From Acanthaster planci (taxonomy: Eukaryota > Echinodermata > Asteroidea > Valvatida > Acanthasteridae): a stretch of DNA of 12,444 nt. Position 1 is the first letter of the stretch; each line of letters starts with the position of its first letter. A program made the position numbers and the translations under genes. The notes beneath the pieces are model-generated. The model was not told the origin of the DNA, made no database searches, and saw only the letters and a program-made list of their open reading frames with translations. Below are positions 1 to 8,140 of this stretch, piece after piece. The stretch covers positions 376,818-389,261 of the forward strand of contig NW_019091588.1 of the NCBI RefSeq assembly GCF_001949145.1, written 5' to 3'.

Positions 1-576
1 AGGTGCGGCGACTTCCGCAACCTTATCAGCTATGTCTGTGAGCTGTTCAATGTTGACTGCATCGGTGGTTGAAGCAATGATAAGTTGGATATTGTGAGGA
101 AGGCATAGAAGAAACAGCTGTTTCGGGATCTGCTCTTCAAGCTGACCGTCACCCTGCAGTTGCTTCATTTTGTGGAGTACATTGTAGCTGTGATGGTTTC
201 CAGTCCCCGAGCTCCTCAGAGATAATTAGTACGAGCATCGAATTAACTTGGCCTTCAAGGTTTTGTAGTGCTCAGAATCCGGCGGGATATCAATCAGGAT
301 ATCGCATACTTCCTGAGCAATCTCCAGTTGGAGTGACATGACGACATAAGCAAATTCAGGTGTTGTGATACCTCTCGTTGTAAGCTGAGCTTCCACATGT
401 GCAAACCAAAGTGTTGGATCTCCAGGCTGGGAAAGGGGAAGTTTAATATTGACAGCAGCAACAGGGGAAGGGGAGGAACCAGAAGTGCCTTACTGTCAGT
501 AGAAGCTCTTTTGCTGGCGTAATCGGCCTGTTTTTTGTTGGTGGTAGACTTTTTGAAAGCTGAATGACGAACCCAT
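1..576 (-). pseudogene. Decayed Ty3/gypsy-type retrotransposon gag (capsid) fragment
   Basis: Read on the minus strand from 480 leftwards, this encodes a capsid-like gag segment of the kind found in animal Ty3/gypsy elements. Seen directly: DPTLWFAHVEAQL at 420-382, then FAYVVMSLQLEIAQEV, then an EELGDWKPSQL stretch, then QLFLLCLPHNIQLIIAST and a terminal IADKVAEVA. Family knowledge: gypsy gags carry the order 'DP.LWFA..EAQF', 'V..L..E.A.EV.D', 'EELGD.KPSQLL..M', 'LFL.RLP', 'LADKV.E'. It is broken: in-frame stops lie at 498-496, 492-490 and 228-226, and the EELGDWKPSQL block (220-182) is in another frame from its flanks. The residues usually found just before EELGD are missing, implying a deletion. 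An ATG at 576-574 is in the main frame and may be the old start. The rest of the element would lie left of the window. An inactive copy is very likely. Confidence 0.86.
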
Positions 577-616
577 TAGTATGACGGTTCTAAGTACTGC
601 TGCGATTGTAGGCCAA

Positions 617-640
617 CAAAAAATCACCACTGTGGGGATT
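617..640 (-). other. Possible primer-binding site and LTR edge of the gypsy element
   Basis: On the minus strand, upstream of the gag-like reading frame, the sequence ends an AT-rich stretch with CCCCACA. After one base comes TGGTGATTTTTTG. An LTR ending in CA followed within a base or two by TGG (the complement of a tRNA 3' CCA end) is the usual arrangement of a 5' LTR and primer-binding site. On the plus strand the LTR would therefore start at TGTGGGG (631). I could not find the far end of this LTR or a target-site duplication, and I cannot assign the tRNA, so this is a position-based suggestion only. Confidence 0.25.
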
Positions 641-1696
641 TTATGCTAGTTCTCGTGGCAGTAAAGTGTTCAAAGTGTGCTAGTTTACAATTTCTAGCAT
701 AACAAGATCAGAAAATGTCCACAGGACTCATTGTATATTCCTCCACACGTGGCACAAAACTAAGGCTAATTCAGAGGAGAAGTATCTCCACAAAGTTTGA
801 TGAACATGCAAAAGAACTTCCAGTGTGAAAGTGTGCATTTGTTGTGCACTTGCAGGTCAAGTCAGGTCACTGTGAATGTAAAAAATATGTACACACACTA
901 TTCGTGTGATTGACCTATTGTATGGCGGGCCACTTGGAATAAACTTTGTATGGAGGGCAAAGATAAACAAAACTCGTTTTATAAGGTGTTGCTACAGGAG
1001 TTTCTTTTGTTCCTGCAACTGATCATCAAAGTTATTCTCATCGAACCTCCAAAAGAATCAGTTTAAATTGTTTGCTTTGTCCCATGGATTATTGGTGTAA
1101 AGAAAAGGGTCAAACTTGTATGATTTAGATCAAGTTATTTTGTGCGTACAATTCCAGGCGTCCCTGGAATTGTTTTCTTCTAAAAGAGTGGAACAAGTTG
1201 TCCCTGTAAACAGACTTCGCTCTTTCAGTTTGAGACTTAATTGGAACTCTGAGATCCTTATGCTTGTTGTTATTTCCTCCTTTGAAAGCTATCTGACATT
1301 TGTGCTACAAAAAACTCAACTTGCAAGATATCAAAGGTTAATTGAGTATATTTTAACCATTTTCGTGGGATATTGATCCCTGCAAAACAAAATACAGTCA
1401 TTGATTAGCATGGTGGCCTCCCGGATAGCACTGCTGTCTGGCATGTGCACTCAAAACAAGCCTTCATGTTTTGCAACGCATCCCCTTTCCAAATTTTCAC
1501 ACATCTTTTCTGTGGGTTAACTGATTTCAGTTTTTTTCTATGCTTGGGTAATACATGTATCACATGGTGGTCTGAATTTCCAATTCCAGGTCTAATTACA
1601 CACTTAAAAGAACCACAAACAAAACAGAAGCAATGGTCTAGTATGTTCTCCCCACATGGTGGTAGATTCACAAATTCATCTCAGTTTTGCATTCAG
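640..1696. other. No convincing gene; possible LTR remnant and unique AT-rich DNA
   Basis: The left part may be the rest of the decayed LTR, but its right boundary cannot be seen. An 8-bp inverted pair, TATGCTAG near 642 and CTAGCATA near 694, lies in it. Open frames at 1116-1376 (plus) and 1405-1671 (minus) show no recognisable domain and no flanking splice signals that combine into a model. I treat the segment as intergenic or intronic DNA upstream of the candidate exons. Confidence 0.5.
1148..1173. repeat. Perfect 11-bp inverted repeat with 4-base loop
   Basis: ACAATTCCAGG (1148-1158) and CCTGGAATTGT (1163-1173) are exact reverse complements separated by CGTC. The RNA of either strand could fold into a tight hairpin. 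No function is apparent. It stands alone, with no poly-U tract or recognised binding site beside it. Confidence 0.8.
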
Positions 1697-1787
1697 GCAA
1701 CCTGGCCAACAAGAAGGCACTGTACCCTTGGATTCCCCACTATTTGTAGAAGAACATGGTGGTCATAAATCAGACGAGTGTTCAGTG
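1697..1787 (+). CDS. Candidate internal coding exon with PLFVEE motif
   Basis: A likely exon of an unrecognised protein. It is preceded by an acceptor-like sequence (TTTTGCATTCAG, ending at 1696) and followed by a strong donor (GTATGT from 1788). One base completes a codon started upstream. Thirty open codons follow, beginning QPGQQEGTVPLDSPLFVEE and ending HKSDECSV. The composition is hydrophilic, with no membrane segment. The motif PLFVEE recurs as PLFVED in the exon at 2210 with only third-position DNA differences, which supports real coding. This exon ends on a complete codon, whereas the 2210 exon needs two bases from upstream, so direct joining is out of frame: an exon lies between, or a different donor is used. 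If the donor is ignored, the frame runs on to a TGA at 1848-1850, so an alternative last exon is possible. No family is recognised. Confidence 0.5.
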
Positions 1788-1835
1788 GTATGTTGTCATC
1801 ACAGATCCCAAGTGGCAATAAAACAAACAAAAAAG

Positions 1836-1879
1836 CCACAAATTTCATGAAATTTGTACATCCACAAATTTCATGAAAT
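1836..1879. repeat. 20-bp perfect palindrome plus direct repeat, 26-bp offset
   Basis: CCACAAATTTCATGAAAT occurs exactly twice, at 1836-1853 and 1862-1879. The first copy extends into a perfect 20-bp palindrome at 1838-1857, centred between 1847 and 1848. The second keeps the 12-bp palindromic core ATTTCATGAAAT (1868-1879). It lies in the presumed intron after the 1697-1787 exon. A paired dyad binding site or a small local duplication are both possible. Confidence 0.75.
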
Positions 1880-2009
1880 GATGACACACCACACAGCCAC
1901 ACCTTGGATATTATACAAAGTCAGTTTCTAAAATTTAAGTGCAATATTAGAAACAGAATTAATAGCAACTTTTACGACCAACATGAATTCTGTGTCGCCA
2001 AACTCAGCA

Positions 2010-2048
2010 GCTTAAAGGCTCGTTGGTAATCCCAACAAGCCTTTAAGC
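2010..2048. repeat. 17-bp hairpin with one mismatch and 5-base loop
   Basis: The arm at 2010-2026 (GCTTAAAGGCTCGTTGG) pairs with 2032-2048 (CCAACAAGCCTTTAAGC) around the loop TAATC. Only position 2021 fails to match. In plus-strand RNA this is a C-A mismatch. In minus-strand RNA it becomes a G-U wobble, so the minus-strand transcript would be fully paired. It is too short to be a typical microRNA precursor, and pairing does not extend clearly outward. It overlaps the weak candidate exon at 2018-2068. Confidence 0.75.
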
Positions 2049-2068
2049 TTTAAAGTTCAAGTGTACAG
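2018..2068 (+). CDS. Weak candidate exon joining in frame to the terminal exon
   Basis: A near-consensus donor, CAG followed by GTAAGG, ends this segment at 2068. Reading back from it in the frame that fits the 2210 exon gives open codons ending in NKPLSFKVQVY. The leftover AG joins the T at 2210 as a serine codon, so the protein would run on into RIPLFVED. A TAA at 2013-2015 limits the exon to start after it. AAAG at 2014-2017 is a possible but poor acceptor that needs two upstream bases. A phase-0 alternative would start at 2040 after AACAAG and would fit the 1697-1787 exon. Neither acceptor has a good pyrimidine tract, and the segment is also a hairpin, so coding is uncertain. Confidence 0.28.
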
Positions 2069-2209
2069 GTAAGGGTCACATTGGCTTTAAGACAGATTTT
2101 GTTTTGTGATATGAAATTAAAATTGTGGGTTTAGACACAGGCTAGGTGGGACATTTGTGTTTGTAACACACAATTCTTGTTGATTATGTTTCTTTGTCAA
2201 TCTTTGCAG

Positions 2210-2396
2210 TCGAATTCCACTATTCGTCGAGGATGATCATGAGTATTGCCCTGACAAAAAGGTATCATTTAAGCTCAAGCCCAGCGATAGCTCGGCATTC
2301 TGCCCACTACCAAACTACCCACCTGGAGAATTCACGAAATCCCCACAAGCTATGGTTGCTGCTACACAAACTCAGAGTGCTGCTTGTGGAGACTAG
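2210..2396 (+). CDS. Candidate 3'-terminal coding exon, unrecognised protein
   Basis: A clear acceptor (TTTCTTTGTCAATCTTTGCAG) ends at 2209. After one base that completes a split codon, 61 codons run from CGA at 2211 to a TAG at 2394-2396. The product begins RIPLFVEDDHEYCPDKK, continues through a lysine-rich KVSFKLKP and a proline-rich FCPLPNYPPGEF, and ends QTQSAACGD. It is mixed and hydrophilic, without membrane segments or low-complexity runs, and looks like an ordinary globular C-terminus. The segment is visibly richer in G and C than its surroundings. PLFVED matches PLFVEE of the 1697-1787 exon. A second frame (2194-2469) is also open but gives a less protein-like sequence. I recognise no family. 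The upstream exon that supplies the first two bases of the split codon is not settled. Confidence 0.6.
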
Positions 2397-2982
2397 GTAT
2401 TTACCTAAACGATACTTTATAGGATGTATATTGTTTGTGTCAGAACAAACAGGAAGCACAGATTTTTAAAAATTTGTAGGGAGATGCACGAAGCTGATCC
2501 TGTATTGACTGATTTAACAACCTCTGTTGGAAAGGAGAGAGAGGGAATCAATTTGGCCAACAGTTAGAAACCTGTCATTTGTTTCCCCCCTGTTTTATTT
2601 TACCTGGTATGAGTCTATAATTAATTTGATTTAACTCTCAGAAAAGCCATCAAAACTGCCACCAATTTCTTCTGATATTGGTGCAGGTTCAGACTGCTTT
2701 CAGTGTCTAGCTAGCAATCTTTTATCATCCAGTTTGTCTAGAAACCACTCTGTACAAACGTACTACCAAAATTATTGATAAGGGGTGTAAGAGGGGGAGC
2801 AGGCTGTTGCAAGTAAATTATATCTTTTTTTAGATTTCTGACAGGCACAAATATTGTCCAGTGGATTTCTTCTGAACATTAGGGTGTGATTAAAATCAGT
2901 GTGCCTGTCGGGGTGATCTCCAAAAGTAATATTTACATGTATTTTCTCCCAAAATAATTCAGAATTGTTGTTTTTGTTATCA

Positions 2983-2988
2983 AATAAA
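2983..2988 (+). terminator. Possible poly(A) signal AATAAA
   Basis: This is the first canonical hexamer downstream of the candidate stop codon, about 590 bases after it. The sequence just downstream (GTTAAGGATGTTATATTTT) is T-rich but only weakly G/T-rich. AATAAA is common in AT-rich DNA, so chance occurrence is likely. Another lies at 3362-3367 with little downstream G/T content. Confidence 0.25.
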
Positions 2989-3632
2989 GTTAAGGATGTT
3001 ATATTTTCAAAAGTGAAAACTGGAAACTTATTTTAAATCTGATAATGCATTCCAGACCTATTTTCAATCATAAAACCAAACTTTTGGTTCTCTCCTGTAA
3101 GTGTATGCAGTTTAATTTATACATGAAGTCACTAAATTCCAATCCTCAGTTGTCAAAATACTGTTTGGATTCCTTCTTTCAAACTTCTAACTAGCACTGA
3201 ACTTAATGAAACTCATGCTTATTTGAAGGGGAAGTGATAATTAATTGTACAGTGTCAGAGTTGATTACGTTTGTTTCAGAGAACTAACCTCAACTGAACC
3301 TGTGCAAACTTACAGTGTACCTCAAGCAATTTGTAACCGTTTCAGTATCCCATTGTTGGAAAATAAACAGTTTAACAGAACCTTGTTCATTCAGTATCTT
3401 CATTCTTTTGCTGGCCTTTCCAATAATTCTATGTGTTAAGGGGTCTCAATGAGCTTAAACATAGTATTGTAATTGGCTGTGGTAAATCACATTGAACAGA
3501 ACAAAAAAGTACTTGTCTCAATCTCCTCACCTGTCAACAAATTTAAATGAAGTTTTGAAAAGATAACCTCAAAAGCTTCAATTTGATACCGCCAAACAAC
3601 AGTTTCTGAAATCTGCATGTACTTTGGGATGA

Positions 3633-3638
3633 AATAAA
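3633..3638 (+). terminator. Better-placed possible poly(A) signal AATAAA
   Basis: This AATAAA is followed by a G/T-rich run (TTTCTTTTGGGTTGCATG, then TTTTTGGGGG) within about 30 bases, the usual layout of a cleavage signal and its downstream element. If used, the 3' untranslated region would be about 1.25 kb. No transcript evidence is available. Confidence 0.33.
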
Positions 3639-4133
3639 TATTTCTTTTGGGTTGCATGTTTTTGGGGGCACCCTGTAATGTATGTAGATTTCATGTTAAA
3701 CATATGTTTTGACTTGCTTTTGAGGAATTAAATGCTGACTCTTTTATAAATTCAATCTTTCACCTGCAGTGTGTGTAGAGTGCTGTGGAATTTACTAATA
3801 GTTTGTCATTCCAAGTTCCAAAATATACAAAGTTTGAGACATTAGAATATTATTTATAAATTCCCCTCATATTTGCTTGTTTGGAGGGTATTAGTGCTTG
3901 ACCTGTGTGTGCACATATGCATAGTGCTTGCACCAAAATTGGAAAATAACTTGCAAAGGGTTTTCCAGTAATATGTTATGCTTTCACAAAATGAAAACAA
4001 AAAATGCCTTCAAGTTTTTACTACATCATATTTCCCTGCAATAGTGTGACAGAAAGAAGTGGTGTGTGTAATTAGCTTTGGGCGGACAATAATCATCACA
4101 GTATCCTTTGTTTGCCAAATTAAGACCGATAAC

Positions 4134-4165
4134 AAGTTGTGGGGATGTCTCTGTCCCCACAACTT
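4134..4165. repeat. Perfect 12-bp hairpin with 8-base loop
   Basis: AAGTTGTGGGGA (4134-4145) and TCCCCACAACTT (4154-4165) are exact reverse complements around TGTCTCTG. On the plus strand the right arm is followed by TTTT-A. The stem is GC-rich within AT-rich surroundings. If the region is 3' untranslated RNA this would be a stable structure there. No known element is recognised. Confidence 0.8.
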
Positions 4166-6060
4166 TTACGTAACTGAAAATCGGTACCATGTCTGTTGTC
4201 ATTTTACACAATGTAGGAAACCAGTAACATGACTTTTTATGAGGTGCCAATTATGAAATGAGTCAGACTTTATTTCTGTATAATAGTATTTGTTGTGGAA
4301 TTTTCTAAAAGTTTCCTAAATCTTTACCATGTACTTCAAATGATAGCATTGTGTGCTAGTATTTTTGATTTGATTTATAAGTGATAATTGTTACCTTGTC
4401 TGTCTATTGATGAAAATCTGTGTTGATCTAAACCAATGCAACATTTGTAATAATTTTGTATGTATGTGAAATTGAATCCATGACAAACTGTGGTATTGAT
4501 ATACATGTATTAGGGTAAGGATCTTTGCCTGGATTTTGTTTGTGCCTGTACTATTTCATGTTGTTAAATGTATGTGTTTAGTGTGAACATAAGCTTAATG
4601 TTAACATGTTTTAGTTTTTTTAATTGAAGTTGGTTTGAGACCTGCATTTCATTCAAATAACACAGCTTTTGCCACATTAAGTGTAAAAACAAAGTTTGAT
4701 TTTTTTTATCAAAAGTGTAATGTCAAGATATGTGGAAATTTGTGAGCTTGCATGCATGATTTGACATGTTTTGTTAAGAATACTACGTCCTTTTTATAAT
4801 GTAGGAGTCTTGCTGTAGCGTTCGCTAACATTTGCCCTGCGTGTATTTTATTGGAATGAATATTCATTTTGTGTAGTATTTTCCTCTGTTTTATTCCAGA
4901 AATGACAAAAGCCAAAACATCCTCATGACAGACACCATAAGTTATTTTATGATTCTTTTATCGTTAATAGCACAGATATGATAAGTCACCAAAGAGATCA
5001 AAATAATGTTTATCACAAAGGTATCTTGAGGACCAACTGTAAGTAAAGTTATGTATGCCTTGAACTTTGCTTTCAGTAAAGGTGTACAATTTGGTTTGAA
5101 TTATACAAAAGACGGATCTAAAGATCATACATTCTTATTGAACCACATCAGTGAATCAAGGCTTGTTGCATACAGTTACAACTGTTACATGAATTTCTAA
5201 AGGAAATATTTCATGTTACACTTTCTTACCTGAGCTTTTTTAGCTACAGGTGGGTTCATAAATCTTGTCATCAGAGTCCATTTTAGTGTGTTTTATGTAT
5301 GAATATGGTGAGCTGTGACTTACATGTAAGACATGTACCCAATACAGCCTAGAATCCTGCAGTAAACTATTCTAAAAAGTTGATGAACATTCCGGTAGTT
5401 ATGCACACTTCTTCCACTTGCTACACTAACCCAGATAAGAAGTATGTCAAGAAGCTTGTGCCTAGGCTCTTAAAGGTAAGGGGTCTGTCTTATAATTGTG
5501 CACGCTGACGTACAAATTTAGACAAACAAGTGCTTGACCTGTTTTGTTTTGGGGTGGGTTTAGCCAGTTGTAAATCACCCCCGTTGGGCAACATGCTCAT
5601 TGGCAGAAAAATTGATGAACCAACCGGTTTTAGTGCTCTGTTTTTTCCTTTGGTCCTCACAATTGAGTCATATTCCGCCCTTTTTTTAATGCACGATTGC
5701 TTCTGTTCAAGAAGACTTGTGTCTTTGTATAACTGTGTCTAATGAGTTGACCATTTGACAAGGATTTTGGTCATTCTGTAGAGTTTGAAAAAAGATTTTT
5801 ATTCATATACATGTAGAGCCTGAAAGTTGATCCCTGGTGACGCGCTTCCGGAACTCTTGAATAGAAAAAAAAGTGCAACGATTTTAGAATTACTTTTTTT
5901 CCCTGTTCGTTTACTTATTCCAAAAATCAACTCGGGAAGGGCTTTGTAAAATATATGCTGGCATATAAATTTTAGAAACTTAAAAATTACCTGACCTGAA
6001 AGCGAACTGTCCTGCCAAAATTTGATCTTTCACTTCTGAATATCTAAATACTTGAATAGA

Positions 6061-6443
6061 CAGGTCGGGGACCAAACCAGTCTTTCGACGACACCAGACT
6101 ATAGATACGCCGCTCGTTTGCGCAACAATGATGTAATTTTTGAACTACAACTATTTCTAGATCACGGTTTGTAGGTGCCATTGATCTCTTTATCGGCCAA
6201 TAACGTCAGTACAAACTGCTCTGATTGATCAAATATACAGGAAACATGCTACCCAAGATCCACATGAAACTTTCCTCTCATTTGCTATCTATAATAGTGG
6301 ATCAAGGAGATTTTTCGGTCGGATCTTGCACTGGATGTGTTCAATTCGGTTTGCAGGCGAGTCCAATTCTGCCGATAAAAATGGTAAATCAAAAAAAAAA
6401 GAAAAATAGGACGTCGCTAGATTGCGGTTTGGTCCCTGACCTG
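6061..6443. mobile_element. Candidate MITE-like element with terminal inverted repeats
   Basis: CAGGTCGGGGACCAAACC (6061-6078) and GGTTTGGTCCCTGACCTG (6426-6443) are inverted copies matching at 17 of 18 positions, and similarity continues loosely inward (CGACGACACC at the left against the inverted CGACGTCC at the right). TA lies just outside at 6057-6058 and 6445-6446, separated from the repeats by two bases and one base, which would suit a TA target-site duplication of the Tc1/mariner type. The interior (~347 bp) encodes no recognisable transposase. It contains CCAAT at 6197-6201, an A-run near 6392, and at 6157-6171 a 13/15 direct copy of the sequence that leads into the right repeat (6417-6431). 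A short non-autonomous DNA transposon fits best. An old internal inversion or duplication is the alternative. Confidence 0.5.
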
Positions 6444-7607
6444 ATAGGTGCACCACAGCAAATAAATTGCCATAGACAGCAGTGCTAAATCACCATACTT
6501 CACAAATATTTTAAAAATACAACTCACAGGTGTTCAGGCTGCACAGAAAAATTATGTTCCACATGTCCTCTTTCATTGTCCTTTCAATTTTTTCGTGGGT
6601 TGACCAATGAATTTTTGAGAAATTCTCACCCAAAGCAGACCACTTCTAATATGAAGGAATTTTCACTGCCTGGAGAAGTAGCCATTTTGAAAATGCATGC
6701 CTCTGCAAAATGGCCCAAATAGTACCACTTTCGGACCCAATTGCATCCAAATTGCTCAGAATTGGAAACCCTGAGTCCGGCCCAGAGGTTCAGTGTCATA
6801 TTTCTTTAATTCTTCAGTGCTGTGGTTCTCTGGACCCTCTAATATAGAATATTTTCAATGTATAACTTTTACTGGCGTTGCGACACAACAGCACACTTAA
6901 GAGAAAGGGAATATCTCCAAAGTCATTATTTTGGGGAAAAAAATTGGGAAATATTGCCCCAGGGAGAAACCGCAGGGGTTAATGAATGAAGGCATGGCTA
7001 TGGTCTTTTACGCGTTTTGAATAAGAAAACAGCATACTTGTGTGCATGCTTTTGTGCATCTTGAAGGTGCTTGTTTCTTTCTTTCCCTCACCAAATCTGG
7101 ACAAATTTTCCCTCTTCAACAAAAACGTTTTATTGTGTGATCCATCTGGGTTCATTTTGTTGTTGATATACCCACTTTGGGGGTGGATCCTGGGTGGAAA
7201 GGGGGAGGGTTCTAATTACATTTATTAGCACAATTCGACTTTGGAAATGTACGTGGGACTCTTAATAATTATGTTGATGATAATGTGACATCTGGCTCTC
7301 TGGTATTTTGGCTATTTCTCAATTTATTGCAACAAAGAAACACCAACAGAAGATCAACAGAGCCACAATGGGCACGGATGCTATTCATTGGTGTACGTAA
7401 GATACCGAAATCGGAGGATTCAGGACTAGATGTCAGGGTTAATCCCTGGTCGTTGCTGCCCGGCGCCCAATGCCCTAAAACTACAAGCTGAAGGTATATC
7501 AAGGGAGGTCATCTGTCTGTTTACCAACAGAACATCCCTTGCTCAAGTTGAACAACCAATCTACTGCACAAATCTGATGGCGTAAATCTGTCGTCATGAT
7601 CATTTTG
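6444..7607. other. Gene-free stretch, no recognisable feature
   Basis: No exon, RNA gene or repeat family can be supported. Small structures: a 9-bp perfect stem, GCCATTTTG (6681-6689) with CAAAATGGC (6706-6714), and an imperfect palindrome CAGGGTTAATCCCTG (7433-7447). Open frames overlap on both strands at 7269-7502, but neither shows domain-like sequence or splice signals, and mutual openness on both strands is expected when one strand lacks stop triplets by chance. Confidence 0.5.
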
Positions 7608-8140
7608 GTCCAAGGTTTCAACCCAATCAGGCATGTACGTAAATTAAAGGTAATTTGACTCCTCATCTGGTGATGTCATCATCACATCAGGTACATTTTC
7701 GTCTAAAACACCTTCTTTCCTTGTTCTGCAACGTACGAAATCGATGGGTATGTACATCACAGGATATGGGACTTTAAACAATGTACCTTTAATTTAACTT
7801 GTCTCCTGAGAACATCATCATCAGCTAAGGTCAATATTTCTCTAAAGCACTCCCTTTTCAAGATATCTGCAAGATTAAAACCCGATCGAAGAGCCACTTC
7901 AGGAGATATAGGGCTTTAAAGAGTGCACATTTAATGTAACGTGACTTGTCTCCTGAGTCGTCATCACGAGGTCAATATTCCTCTAAAAAGCACTCCGTTT
8001 TAGAGATACCTGCAAGATTTGAACCTAATAGGACGTTTACTTTAGGAGGTATAGGACCTTAAAAGAGTGCACCTATAATGTTACTTGACTGTCTCCTGAC
8101 GACGTCATCATCACATAAGGTCAATATTCCTCTAAAGCAC
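7608..8140. repeat. Degenerate ~145-bp tandem repeat, about 3.6 copies
   Basis: A unit recurs with anchor TCATCATCA or its variant at 7676, 7815, 7961 and 8105 (spacings 139, 146 and 144). Each copy carries, in order: a CTCCTGA-like block, the CATCATCA block, AAGGTCAATATTCCTC with TAAAGCAC, a CTGCAAGATT-like block, and TATAGG-CTTTAAA ending in GTGCACMT. The first copy is cut at its left (its tail CAAGGTTTCAACCCAATC starts near 7611), and the last stops right after CTCTAAAGCAC at about 8140. There the sequence passes directly into the 218-bp array. Copies are diverged with small indels. No coding signal is visible. Confidence 0.8.

Larger units (their letters stand above)
2397..6060 (+). other. 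Long T-rich gene-free stretch: likely 3' UTR then intergenic
   Basis: After the TAG at 2394 there is about 3.7 kb without a supportable exon. Much of it (about 2400-5500) is rich in T and G on the plus strand, with many TTTG, TGTG and TTTT runs, as in animal 3' untranslated regions; where transcription would end is not clear. Open frames at 3245-3439, 4026-4250 (minus), 4709-4915 (minus) and 5530-5742 have no recognisable domain. Around 5840-5855 there is a small CpG-containing patch with CTTCCGGAA, an ETS-type site, but no transcription start can be shown. Confidence 0.45.

Noticed and set aside
970-1066. Possible short exon after GTTGCTACAG reading EFLLFLQLIIKVILIEPP
   Set aside because: Only about 21 codons before a TAA, very hydrophobic and unsupported by any partner exon.
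1409-1640. tRNA-derived SINE suggested by GGTGGCCTCCCGGATAGCAC at 1411
   Set aside because: No credible B box (GGTTCGA-type) at the right distance, no tail and no target-site duplication.
1405-1768. Overlapping open frames on both strands (88 and 107 codons)
   Set aside because: No domain, no motif and no splice pairs that combine in frame with the exon at 1697. The plus frame there is different from the exon frame.
2194-2469. 91-codon plus-strand open frame starting MSIFAVEF
   Set aside because: It overlaps the terminal exon in another frame. The frame beginning at 2211 fits the splice acceptor and gives the more protein-like sequence; this one is a shadow.
5840-6210. Promoter suggested by CTTCCGGAA (5845-5853), CCAAT (6197-6201) and local CpG
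   Set aside because: No downstream first exon could be found, and the CCAAT lies within the inverted-repeat element.
6681-6714. 9-bp inverted repeat GCCATTTTG / CAAAATGGC
   Set aside because: Short stem with a 16-base loop; expected now and then by chance in this much AT-rich DNA.
7269-7502. Open frames on both strands at the same place
   Set aside because: No recognisable product in either direction and no splice or start context. Likely chance.
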